From positions 310,001 to 374,000 of the forward strand of contig NBIV01000021.1 in the NCBI GenBank assembly GCA_003194525.1: DNA of 64,000 nt, in the 5' to 3' direction. This document shows, in pieces, positions 12,234-20,779 of this stretch. The position numbers and the translations under genes were made by a program. The notes under the pieces were generated by a model that did not search any database, was not told where the DNA came from, and saw nothing but the letters and a program-made list of their open reading frames with translations. The stretch comes from Gracilariopsis chorda (taxonomy: Eukaryota > Rhodophyta > Florideophyceae > Gracilariales > Gracilariaceae). Each line of letters begins with the position of its first letter. The first letter of the stretch is position 1.

Positions 12234-13040
12234 TCATTTGCTTCTTATGTATGTCGGAATTCTTTCTTTCAAATGCAACACATCATGCATACACGCAGCT
12301 CTATTTATGTTGTGCGAATTGCAATGCCAGCTTGTGATACCCCCTTCTTTGTAATGTCGGCAGAGAAGTCCATCTTTTTCTTCACATCGTTTGTAGAGTT
12401 CGTTGATCACGAACTGGTCCTGCAGACCGACGTTACGTGCGTTAGTTGCCCATAGGCTTATCACACGTCTAGTGCGTGATCCTCGCGGTTTGGGAAGCAC
12501 AAACCAGTTCGTACGAATGTTGTGCATGGGAACATGTACAGTTCCATTCATGATGATAATTCCGTCGAAGTGCCTGTGAGGCGGGATCCATCGCTCCAGT
12601 TCTGTTAGATTGACCCGTGTGTCGCTGTCGGAATATATCAGCGGTGGTGGCCCGATTGGCATCTGATGATATAAGAGGTACACGCGGCACCAATGTACCG
12701 GCAACACCTGCCCATTCAGGGGTATTGAATTAGCAACGAATACGTGCACATTGTAGCCCTGAAGCGTGTATATGTAGAGAAAGTGCTTCACGTAGTAGAA
12801 GTTTGGTGACACACACGTGAAGATGGTGCCTCGAGAATTCGGAACCGGAATATCGATGAGAGTCCGAACGGGCAAGGGAACATCAAAGCTTAGATTCTTC
12901 CAAGAGTTCGATACCGGACGTGAATAACGCATCACATACAAAGCATGTGAGAAAATCGAGAACACTGCTAGTATAGCGCTTAGCAGAATGATTATGAGCG
13001 CTAACAAAAGAAACGTGGGGCCCTTGAGTGCGACCCTCAT
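12234..13040 (-). CDS. Type II membrane glycosyltransferase-like protein
   Basis: This intronless 268-residue protein starts at an ATG. A short basic N-terminus is followed by one hydrophobic segment (residues about 9-30), which fits a signal anchor with the rest in the Golgi lumen. The body has features of GT-A type nucleotide-sugar transferases: a DxD-like motif in YSDSD (D138/D140), followed by an acidic stretch (LTELERW), a core strand DGIIIMNG and LQDQFVINELYKR (about 207-219), which resembles the DQ..N motif of the nucleotide-diphospho-sugar transferase family. The DxD pair would bind metal and the sugar nucleotide. Donor and acceptor cannot be read from the sequence; a cell-wall galactan or protein glycan would fit a red alga. 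It is short for a complete enzyme of this kind. It shares its strand with the next two genes but is widely spaced, so there is no operon. Confidence 0.6.
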   Translation of the reverse strand: MRVALKGPTFLLLALIIILLSAILAVFSIFSHALYVMRYSRPVSNSWKNLSFDVPLPVRTLIDIPVPNSRGTIFTCVSPNFYYVKHFLYIYTLQGYNVHVFVANSIPLNGQVLPVHWCRVYLLYHQMPIGPPPLIYSDSDTRVNLTELERWIPPHRHFDGIIIMNGTVHVPMHNIRTNWFVLPKPRGSRTRRVISLWATNARNVGLQDQFVINELYKRCEEKDGLLCRHYKEGGITSWHCNSHNINRAACMHDVLHLKERIPTYIRSK

Positions 13041-13379
13041 TGTGAGGAAAGCGTAGTCAACCTTGGTAGCAGTGAATAGAGGAGGGCGGAGATTTTGGAA
13101 ACTTGTCAGAGCAAGGAAACTGATAAGATAACCATTAACAAGATGGACAAGATGGACAACGGGCAGGGGCAGAAGACGGTGCCTTTGGTGTCTTTGTATC
13201 TTTTTTCCATGGATCTGGCTGCTTCTGTGTGCAGGAATAGGGTCTGGGTGCTGTTATTGTAACCCTTAGCTCTTCTGTCCTGGGAATGGTCAACGGGACT
13301 AGTGGGCGCAGGATGCTGCCCTAATTCTGAATTTGGGTCAGCATAACGGGCTGGGGAGGGTGCCAAAGGCAGCCATATT

Positions 13380-13641
13380 TGTAACAGCCTGTCCTAATAG
13401 CCAGTCCTATCACTAAGATTGTGTACTACTCAGACGTAGCTCAGTAAGATCGGCGCTGCTCGCGCTGCTGACGCAGGATACTTCGAGCATTTGACTTTAC
13501 TATAGAATAAATTGGGCCGGGACCCAACCGGCCCGGGGAAGCGAAGGGAAGAAGCCCACAGAGATTCAATCGCTCCTCGTTCCCCTGTCTGTGCGCTCGA
13601 GAACAAAGTCTTCCGGCGCAGCCATGTCCAACTCTACCCCA
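13380..13641. mobile_element. Probable solo LTR with 5-bp target duplication
   Basis: The segment begins TGTAACAGCC and ends TACCCCA, so it has TG...CA ends. It is flanked on both sides by ATATT (13375-13379 and 13642-13646), as expected for a 5-bp target duplication. It contains a TATA-like TATAGAATAAA and a strong hairpin with 7-bp GC arms (13514-13520 and 13528-13534). No internal retroelement domains lie next to it, so it would be a solo LTR left by recombination. The size (262 bp) would suit a copia-type element. Confidence 0.5.
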
Positions 13642-13646
13642 ATATT

Positions 13647-14181
13647 ATGAAGTGTGTTATGTTATGTCATCTTAGATGTGCTATGATACGTAATGGTATG
13701 TTGTTAGTGATTGAGGTCTTGCTCAATTTGGCGCTGCGTTTTTGCTTAGTTCAAGAAATCCGTACCGCTGGTAAAGGGTTAGCCCTCGGTATGAACTCTA
13801 TTAAATTACACCCGTGACCCCAGCATTCTTCGTGGTGCGGTGTATTCAGAAAATATCTCAAACATGTGAAGAATGAAGATATTCGAACCTGTAATCTCGA
13901 CAGCGGGAAGTAATTCGCCTCTCTATCTATAGGACCCCGACGACCAGGAGGTTAGAAGGTTGATTAAACATGATGCCGGAACTTCAGATAGCGAGTGACC
14001 GGCGGTACTTCTATCTCGGGGTCCTAGCCCTACGTTCACTTTGAACTTACCAGCTCTGATATTGCTCCGGAAGAAGAGCAGAAGTGAGGACCATAATCCT
14101 ACGAAAATGTCAATTCCTCCGCTGAGCCACTGTAGGAGTTCTATTCTGAGCGTGCACCTCACTTCTCCGTTGATGCTCTAC
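13647..14181. other. Intergenic, no gene seen
   Basis: There are only short open frames starting with non-ATG codons. A perfect 10-bp inverted repeat (AGGACCCCGA near 13931 and its complement near 14014) is the only structure noticed. The 3' part should contain the 3' UTR of the hydrolase gene. Confidence 0.4.
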
Positions 14182-14982
14182 CTAGCCTCTCAGAAATGAT
14201 ACCATGGCGTCTACCACTGTCGTCTCCACGTCGGAAAATGAATGATCTGCGTCTTCAATAACTTCCAACAAACCGCTCCTGATCGCTTGGTGTAGATCGC
14301 GGCCATCCTGTACCGGAATAATCTGATCCCGTTCCCCATGTACCGTGAGAACCGTGACGTCGTCTGCGAGCGCACGCACAACAACGTTCATGTCCATATC
14401 GAGACGCTCTCTGAGCTGCTCCATGGTAACTTCGAACTCGAAATCGATCATGTTTCCATCGCCGTCACACCTCCTACTCTTCTTCATAACGGACTCTCCG
14501 CTCCGCAGTAATTCCATTGCACGCTCGCCGAACCTCTCCGTGATACCGCATTTCATTCTCCATCGACCTGCAAGGTTGATCACCTTCTGCACATCGACGT
14601 ACTTCGCTGCGTACAACAGCACGTCTGTGGCGCCCTTCGAATGTCCGGCCACCGCTTCGACATGGTGTCCCATAGCACGCGTAGCAAGCACAACCGCGCG
14701 CAAGTCCATCGCCTCCTGCATGTAGTTTGCATACTGAAAGTCACCTTCAGAATCACCGTTACCTGAGAAATCAAAGCGCACGACTGCGTATTCGGGAGGA
14801 AGCGTGTTGAGAAGACCGGAGCACAGCTTGGTCATCAGCGTTCCTCTCTTGCTTCCGGTGTGTCCATGACATAAGACCACAACTTTTGCGCCGGCTTGAA
14901 GCTCTCCCACGGACGATAGAAGGCAGGAAAGCTTCTCATCACGTGTGTTCGTTGCTGTGAACGGCCGCTCTGTGACACTCAT
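14182..14982 (-). CDS. Alpha/beta hydrolase (serine hydrolase, S33/monoacylglycerol-lipase-like fold)
   Basis: This 266-residue intronless protein is called from the first in-frame ATG (MSVTERPF). The frame stays open for 44 more codons upstream but only from a TTG. The fold's landmarks are in order: an oxyanion-loop motif LCHGHTGSKRG (residues 38-47), FDFSGNGDSEG (70-80), the nucleophile elbow GHSKG with Ser115, an Asp in VHGERDQIIPV (Asp219) and a His in DADHSF (His247). All three members of the catalytic triad are therefore present. There is no signal peptide or membrane segment, so it is probably cytosolic. The family hydrolyses esters or amides; the substrate cannot be told from sequence. 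It is flanked by intergenic DNA on both sides. Confidence 0.88.
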   Translation of the reverse strand: MSVTERPFTATNTRDEKLSCLLSSVGELQAGAKVVVLCHGHTGSKRGTLMTKLCSGLLNTLPPEYAVVRFDFSGNGDSEGDFQYANYMQEAMDLRAVVLATRAMGHHVEAVAGHSKGATDVLLYAAKYVDVQKVINLAGRWRMKCGITERFGERAMELLRSGESVMKKSRRCDGDGNMIDFEFEVTMEQLRERLDMDMNVVVRALADDVTVLTVHGERDQIIPVQDGRDLHQAIRSGLLEVIEDADHSFSDVETTVVDAMVSFLRG

Positions 14983-15923
14983 TGCGGACGACAAGTGAAC
15001 GACATGTCCAAGACGAATAAGTAGACAATTCACTGGGGAGCTGCAGCAACGAACATACGGTACGACTCGCGGCAGCGTCGGTAACCTTTGGTTAAGGTTA
15101 CATGTAGCGGCCAATACTAAGCCCTGGTAACCCCTAGCCTCTTCTGCGGTAACCCTTCATTGCCTCCCAGCTCTGTCACCTTGGCACAAAAGACACCGCA
15201 GGGTACACAAACCAAAGTGTCACTTCTGCCTTATAGGCAGACGTCATTGAGTTACCAACGGTACCGTCGATACTCTGCTCTAAGAAAAGACCCGGCTGCA
15301 AAACGGATATGCCGAGGCAATGTAAGGCTGCAAGGAAGAAAATGAGTGAGTGTGTCTTAGTAGAGGCTTGATGCTCATACCTGGGTCCGCCCTTGATATT
15401 TTGTTTGGTGTAACATGTCCAACTCCAACTAGGTTCCGATAACAAATCCATGAAACTTTAGGGTTCAGATGCCAGTTGAAATATTTCATTGAGGACGACA
15501 CCGCTTGACATAGAACAACACGCGGCTACAAATCAATACCCGGAAGTAGAGTTCGTTTGCTAACTCTCCCAGTTGTGCTCTGTGAGTACAGCAGATTATT
15601 TCAGAGCCTGCTGTGGATTCAATCCAGTGCGTTGAGAAGGCAAGCAAAGGCTTTGTTTACGGTAGATGGAGGACGCTGTTCATCGTTGAGGCCAACTTCA
15701 CTATCGTCAGCCTGAAATCAGTGCAACTTGCTACGGCTACGTTGCACGACGTCTGCGATATGTATGAACCGCTTGGAACTGCAATTATTTGCGAACCATG
15801 GCCCAGCTGTTCACTCTAATCAAGTGTTCTCGCAGTTTTCATACGAACCGGAGTGTAATCGATAGTCAAAAGGCGAGAGCAAACCTTCAGGAATACTATA
15901 GAGCAAAACGTGTTCCATATTCC
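14983..15923. other. Intergenic, no gene seen
   Basis: The first part should hold the promoter and 5' UTR of the hydrolase. The remainder contains short, unsupported open frames (for example 15176-15451 minus and 15613-15819 plus) with no recognisable domain. No RNA gene was noticed. Confidence 0.4.
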
Positions 15924-16685
15924 CTACCTTACAACTTTCAGCTGACTAAGATCATCAGGAACGGCAGCAGCACACTCAAACTTGGGTTCCGAGTTCACCC
16001 TTGCGCGTTTACAGCACGTCTGCAAGATGTGCAGACCGAGGATATAATAATCACTGGGGTTGTTTTTGCACACTTCTTGCATTTGCTCCGTCGCTTCTTC
16101 GGCACAACGCCTAATGGCTGTGAATTCTTGTGCTGCGTCTATTGCATCTCCCCTCAAGTCGTATTTCGCCCATCCAGGAGTCACTTCGTAGAAGTCGAAC
16201 TGACTACACTCACACACCCAGGCCACCGAAGTCACCCGGGTACCTTGCGTCCATGCAACCTTTGAACTGCACTTCTCCGTGTTGAAAGTAAATGGTTGGG
16301 TTGCCTCTGCTTCCTCAGAGGTCAGGATAGGGTGATTTACGCATCGATCGAGCACGGGGAAAGCATGACGTTGAAATTCCGTCTCATTTAGGCGATTGCA
16401 CATACTGGTTAAACGCCGTTCTTCTCTCGCGATACAATTAACCGTGGCTTCGCTCTTCCCAGCAGTTTCCCCTGGGGCCACAGGCACTGAAAAGAAGACT
16501 TTTGCGACCTGCGGAGCGCACTTGCACAACAAAGAGTACCTATTTCGAGAACCTAAGCCGATGATGACACGGGCGAGTTCAATAAAGCATTGTTCTGAAG
16601 AACGTGAACTGCAGGTGACAATACGAACGCATATTATCATAACCGCAAAGGAGAGAAGTTGCCTTAGCTTCATTGTTTTTCCCAT
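15924..16685 (-). CDS. Secreted cysteine-rich protein of unknown function
   Basis: This 253-residue protein starts at ATG (MGKT; a second ATG follows at codon 5). The N-terminus is a clear signal peptide: basic MKLRQ, a hydrophobic run LLSFAVMIICVRIV, and small residues around 25-28. The mature part holds 14 cysteines (residues 33, 54, 56, 84, 96, 115, 139, 158, 160, 194, 206, 224, 225 and 238). They include CKC, CEC and CC clusters, which suggests a disulphide-stabilised extracellular or wall protein. One N-glycosylation sequon (NET) is visible. There is no transmembrane helix after the signal. I do not recognise the family. It may be lineage-specific. Confidence 0.7.
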   Translation of the reverse strand: MGKTMKLRQLLSFAVMIICVRIVTCSSRSSEQCFIELARVIIGLGSRNRYSLLCKCAPQVAKVFFSVPVAPGETAGKSEATVNCIAREERRLTSMCNRLNETEFQRHAFPVLDRCVNHPILTSEEAEATQPFTFNTEKCSSKVAWTQGTRVTSVAWVCECSQFDFYEVTPGWAKYDLRGDAIDAAQEFTAIRRCAEEATEQMQEVCKNNPSDYYILGLHILQTCCKRARVNSEPKFECAAAVPDDLSQLKVVR

Positions 16686-17095
16686 GCCCCGGGTTTCCGC
16701 TCTTTCAGAGCTCTTGAAATTCAGCGCAGCGGAGCTTCGGGTATTACTTTAAGCTAGTTTCCTGCGTTGAATGCCGTGCCAGAAAGCACGTAGATGTGGT
16801 ACAAGGGTAGGGTAAGAAAATAATATTGAAGGCGCCCGACCTGCTCCTGGATTCTTCCTGAACCGAAGTCCTGTTCTTCTCTGTCTTTCTACCATGGAGG
16901 AACGTCCAGTTCACGACATGCAACTATGCTTATGAAGGGAAACACTGTCCTGGTTCAGAACTGGAATCAACTGTGCAGCGCACGAGGTTGGGGAAAAACC
17001 CGGAAATGCTGAGCTGGTGAGTAGTCGTTCAAGAAAAGAAGTGTTCAGCTCAGTGTTAATGGTATGATGCGCGGCTGTCGGAGTTGCTTACCATA
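16686..17095. other. Intergenic, promoter side of the secreted protein gene
   Basis: No open frame of note is seen. This 410-bp stretch lies upstream of the secreted cysteine-rich gene and ends at the small TIR element. Confidence 0.4.
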
Positions 17096-17119
17096 TATAT
17101 CCCTAGTATGCCATTGTAA

Positions 17120-17941
17120 GGTTCCATATATGGGACCAAACGTTTGAAGTGCCGTATCTCAGCAAATATAGGAGCCTCAAATAAACGCTTTCGGATTCTA
17201 TCTTAGCACCCTTCTCTCGTAATGCGCCTCAAAAATAATGAGAATTGACACCTTCCCCGTGGGTTTTCTCGATGGCGGAAGTTGGTGTACTTCACGTTCA
17301 AACATTACTGTCTTTTTGGCTTAGGATCCATATATAGAACCAAAAAAATTGAAAAATGATACTGTTTATTGGTTCACCCAACATATATTGTCTACGTCCT
17401 TGCTCTTCCTTTCTCCTCGACGGCTTCACTAATGAATACATCTTCGAGCAACAATCTTTGGGCTGTGGGATTACAGATTCGCCAACCTTGAGAAGGATCC
17501 CGTTGATTTCGATTTCGCTGTACTCCACCCCGACCTCTGCCACGTCCTCTGCCGCGCCCTCGGGGGCGACCACGGCCGAGACCTCTACCTCCTCCCCGTC
17601 CTCGCTGTTGTGTAGCACGGCTTGCTGGGGCGAGAGCGCCCGAGCCCGTCTTCTGTGGATCATTCTGAAGATTTGAAGCCATGACAACTGGTGTGGGGAG
17701 ACGGATGTTTCTCGAGTTTATAAAAGGTGATCTCGACGTCCGTTTTCAGAAGTTGAAAGCTCCAAGCGATCATGTCACTGTCAGCTTTTCGTCTGCTTGC
17801 AACGTGGCATACGCAGTATGTCGTGTGTTTGCTGTTGCTGCTCTTGAAACTGAGCTGGAAATGGTCCTACGGTTCTATATATGGAACCATAAGGATTTTG
17901 ATCATTTGGTCGAAATTATTTAAGGTTCCATATATGGAACC
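17120..17941. repeat. Four copies of an 18-bp palindrome
   Basis: The copies lie at 17120-17137, 17324-17341, 17871-17888 and 17924-17941. The last is a perfect palindrome (GGTTCCATATATGGAACC); the others differ at one to three positions. They are placed as two near each end of the small TIR element. Confidence 0.75.
17392..17682 (-). CDS. Arg/Gly-rich small protein inside the TIR element
   Basis: This is a 96-codon frame with an ATG start. The N-terminal 27 residues are polar (MASNLQNDPQKTGSG). Residues about 27-53 are an RG/GRGRGR tract like the RGG boxes that bind RNA or DNA. The C-terminal 40 residues are mixed, with QGWRICNPTAQRLLLED. The frame lies wholly inside the small TIR element and is not interrupted. 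The RG tract also reflects a simple GC-rich repeat, which can hold a frame open by chance, so coding is uncertain. No known transposase resembles it. Confidence 0.4.
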   Translation of the reverse strand: MASNLQNDPQKTGSGALAPASRATQQRGRGGGRGLGRGRPRGRGRGRGRGRGGVQRNRNQRDPSQGWRICNPTAQRLLLEDVFISEAVEEKGRART

Positions 17942-18025
17942 ACAGAACACTAGGGATATACAGTACATGATCAGAGGGCTGCGTGCTGTATTCCAATGAG
18001 ATGTGGCCGAACAAGGATATATTAT

Positions 18026-18235
18026 TGGTTGTGCGGACATTTTGCGCAGCGCACAGGGTCCGTTCAAAGGGGAGAAAACGCAGTGAGAAGTCTCTCTTCT
18101 TCGTCACTGTCTCCTGCACTTGGCAGGCAGTGCGAAGCGCGACTCAGGAGTTTATTTTAGCTCATCCTCGGAGCAGCACGAGCTGCACGAGGTCATGTCA
18201 GCGTAAGTAGTTAAGCTTACGTCAGTAGTGCAACA
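18026..18235 (-). repeat. 3' LTR of the copia element
   Basis: This 210-bp copy begins TGGTTGTGCGG and ends TTGCAACA-like on the plus strand (TGTTGCA...ACAACCA in element orientation). It aligns end to end with 25061-25270 at about 91 percent identity by hand count and is bordered inside by a G-run polypurine tract. Confidence 0.88.
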
Positions 18236-18281
18236 CCCCCCCAGTTAGCGATGAACAGCCAAAGCAGAATAAATACCTCTA

Positions 18282-20328
18282 CACCCAGTGACTGCAAATA
18301 GCGTGGGTGAAGAAATAATGTGGTAACGTAAATGATGTGGGCCACAACAAATACAGTACAAACGGGGTAGCTCACCGTTAGAATTAATGTGGTTACGCCG
18401 CCAAAAATACATTTCGCGGGAACTATAGAGCCTTCGAACTCCAAATTAGACCAGCTCAAAACAGCTGCTCGCCTAATCCTCGGTCCACTTTCCAACGCCA
18501 ACAAACACGATGAGCGTTCCCAGCATCTCCCTTAATTGCAGCATTCGAACAAGCAACTTCGCGACAAGATCCAACGACAGCAGCCAACACTACCAATTCC
18601 TCCTAAGAACCTGTGCCCCTCAATGGAGGCCATCTATACCCTCCCACCCCACCACAGGCTGCATTAATAAAGCGATCAGTTCACAACGTTTTGGCTATCG
18701 CCGATCGCGCCAAAATTGTCACATGGATGAACAATGAAGCCAACAAAGCAGTCTTAATAAACATCATCTAAAAATCCGTGCGTCAATTCCCATCTTTGTT
18801 TCGCAGCTCAGCCAAAGCTAACCTCTAAAAGCGAGCCACCTTTGGCACAATCTTAATGAATACATAAACCATGATGTAGTAAATAAGAGCAGAGGAGCAT
18901 GTATTTCGATTATACGGGGTACTCATATGCGCATGAAGCGCGTCAACCTGAAGGCTCGTACAGGCAGGGAAAGGAAAACACGGGGGCGAGTTACCGCTCT
19001 TCATATGGACATGATGACTGAGTTGGAACGGCTTCGAAAACTTGGAGTAAAGTTCAACTGACGTACTCTTCAGACTATGACTATAAACCTTATCCACCAA
19101 TCAAGTTCCAGTTTGTACCATAAGGAAATGTTGGATAACCGTAGTGACAAACGAATTATCTAGTCCATAAGCGGCAGATGGATCCAATCATTTATGGAGC
19201 GCCACAGAATTGTAAGCAGAGCGCAGAATGGCAAGTGCATGCTCTCCTCGGAAAAGATTGAGTTGATACATAAGGAAGTTGCGTACCACCTGGGAGAAGT
19301 GGCACGCGCATTCCAAAACGGATCCCGGAAGAAAAAGGATGTTGAGAACGCGGACGAAACACATTTTGTAATAAACATGGATAATGGAACAACGTTAGGA
19401 TTTTGCGGCGAAAAAGAGGTGAAGTATACTGACGTGGTGTCTGGTGTAGAGGGTATGACAATGGTTGTTCGCATAAGTGGTGGCCCTAACGCAAGAATTG
19501 AACCTGTGTTTATGGTCTTCCAGAATAAATCTCGATCGTATCCTATAAGAGGCGTACCCGACGACCAAAAAGGAGTTTCGTATCGAAGTGGTCCAAAAGG
19601 TTGGATGGATTCTGCGATAATGCTGCAATAGTTGGAAGAGAAGAAAGTTATAACCCGCCTTCCAAATGGCCGTAAGCGCATTCTTTTTGTGGACAACTGT
19701 AGTCGGCACATTCCGACGGCTGCTCTCGACAATTCCTGTCGCAATATCAACACTGAACTGAAATACTTTCCTCCAAATGCAACTGATTTGGTGCAGCCAG
19801 CTGATTTTTTTATCATTCAAAAGATTAAATGTGGATGGAAAGCTCATTGGGAGAAGCATAAGATGTACATGATACAGAAGAGCTCATGGTCAAGTTCGGG
19901 AAGAATATGTAATCCAGGAAAGAAGTTTTTCCTAAATTTGGCGGTGCTCGCGGTGAGAGATGTTAATCGTTAGCGAGATGTTGATGGTCTGACGTACGCA
20001 AGAAAAGCAATGATACGTACCGGATTAGCCCTTAACATGAATGGGCTTTGGGAAGAGCGACAGCTCTTTCCGAAGCTTCAAGAAATCGTTCGGAAGTACC
20101 GTAGTCATTTTGATAGAGCCGCTGTGGTAGCTTGATGTGGAGATCGCATTATGCTTGAGCACCCACTTTAATTACTTTCTTCGAAATTGGTGTGGGCCAC
20201 GTTATTTTCGTTCGTACCACAATTAGCGTGGTACACATGATAACGTGGCCCACATTATATCTTGTGCGCTGGCGCCATAAAAGGCTTCAGTAAATAATGT
20301 GACCCACGCTATTTGCAGTCACTGGGTG
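18282..20328 (+). mobile_element. pogo-like (Tc1/mariner superfamily) DNA transposon nested in the copia element
   Basis: The terminal inverted repeats start CACCCAGTGACTGCAAATAG and match perfectly over at least 27 bp at both ends (left from 18282, right ending at 20328). A TA lies on each side (18280-18281 and 20329-20330), the target duplication of this superfamily. Further subterminal repeats contain GTGG/CCAC and AATGTGG motifs. The element is 2047 bp and holds a pogo/DDE_1-type transposase. Its perfect terminal repeats, against about 9 percent LTR divergence of the host element, indicate a later insertion. It sits just inside the polypurine tract of the copia element. Confidence 0.88.
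18673..20135 (+). pseudogene. pogo-like DDE transposase, interrupted
   Basis: The N-terminal helix-turn-helix region begins RSVHNVLAIADRAKIVTWMN (from 18673). Next comes a basic segment LKARTGRERKTRGRV with FERLRKAGVKF-like LERLRKLGVKFN (about 18940-19060). The catalytic domain follows: first Asp in NADETHFVINMDNG (about 19340-19385), second Asp in ILFVDNCSRH (about 19681-19710), and the third at FPPNATDLVQPADFFII (about 19770-19815). At least four interruptions are visible: in-frame stops in the N-terminal half at about 18776, 18822 and 19060, a stop at about 19629 between the first and second catalytic Asp, and one at about 19971 in the C-terminal part. The family cuts and pastes at TA. This copy cannot make a full protein but could be moved in trans. 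Confidence 0.8.
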
Positions 20329-20360
20329 TAGTAGAGGTTTAGCGTAGATAAGAAAGAAAA

Positions 20361-20436
20361 GTGACTGTAGCAGAGTGGTAACACTCTTGTTACGTGAGAA
20401 AAAAGTACTGGGTTAAAAACCAGCCAGGTGCTCGAC
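20361..20436 (+). other. tRNA-like segment (possible SINE head or tRNA relic)
   Basis: A perfect A-box-like TAGCAGAGTGG (20368-20378) is followed about 33 bp later by a degraded B-box (GGTTAAAAACC, 20411-20421) inside a small CTGG/CCAG stem. Spacing is right for a tRNA promoter, but a full cloverleaf cannot be folded by eye. It lies in the 3' internal part of the copia element, next to the nested transposon. Confidence 0.3.
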
Positions 20437-20779
20437 GAAGTGAAACCATTAAGTCATGAAGTTCTGACGCGAAAATAGCGTCCTTGTTATATATCCAATA
20501 CGAAGGCTTACCACCGGAAGGTGTATTGAAGGCCTACGTAATTGTGGGGGCAGGAATGTCCAGTTTGGCTGTAATTCCCCGCCTTTGTAATGGTAACAAA
20601 ATGTACTGAAATGGCGAGAATCGGGCAGTGGGTGGCGATCTCGTGTCTTACGCATAACCTGGAGCAAACTCTTATCCTTTTCTGTTTCCATATCATACTC
20701 TAGATAAAAAAATGGCATCGAAGACTTATATAGTATAGTTCGAAAACTAATGTTTCTCCAGATGCGCTGCAACCTTTTT

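Larger units (their letters stand above)
17096..17960. mobile_element. Small TIR element (MITE-like) with subterminal palindromes
   Basis: The two ends form an imperfect inverted repeat of about 40 bp. Both begin TATATCCCTAGT and run into GGTTCCATATATGG (left 17096-17137, right complement 17924-17960). The 18-bp palindrome GGTTCCATATATGGAACC or a near copy occurs four times: 17120-17137 and 17324-17341 on the left, 17871-17888 and 17924-17941 on the right. Such repeated palindromes at both ends suggest binding sites for a transposase. The element is about 865 bp, too small for a known transposase, and carries one RG-rich ORF. A TA target duplication is possible but cannot be proven because the ends are AT-rich. 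The superfamily is unknown. Confidence 0.6.

Noticed and set aside
13512-13817. 101-codon plus frame
   Set aside because: It starts at TTG and overlaps the solo LTR candidate, with no domain.
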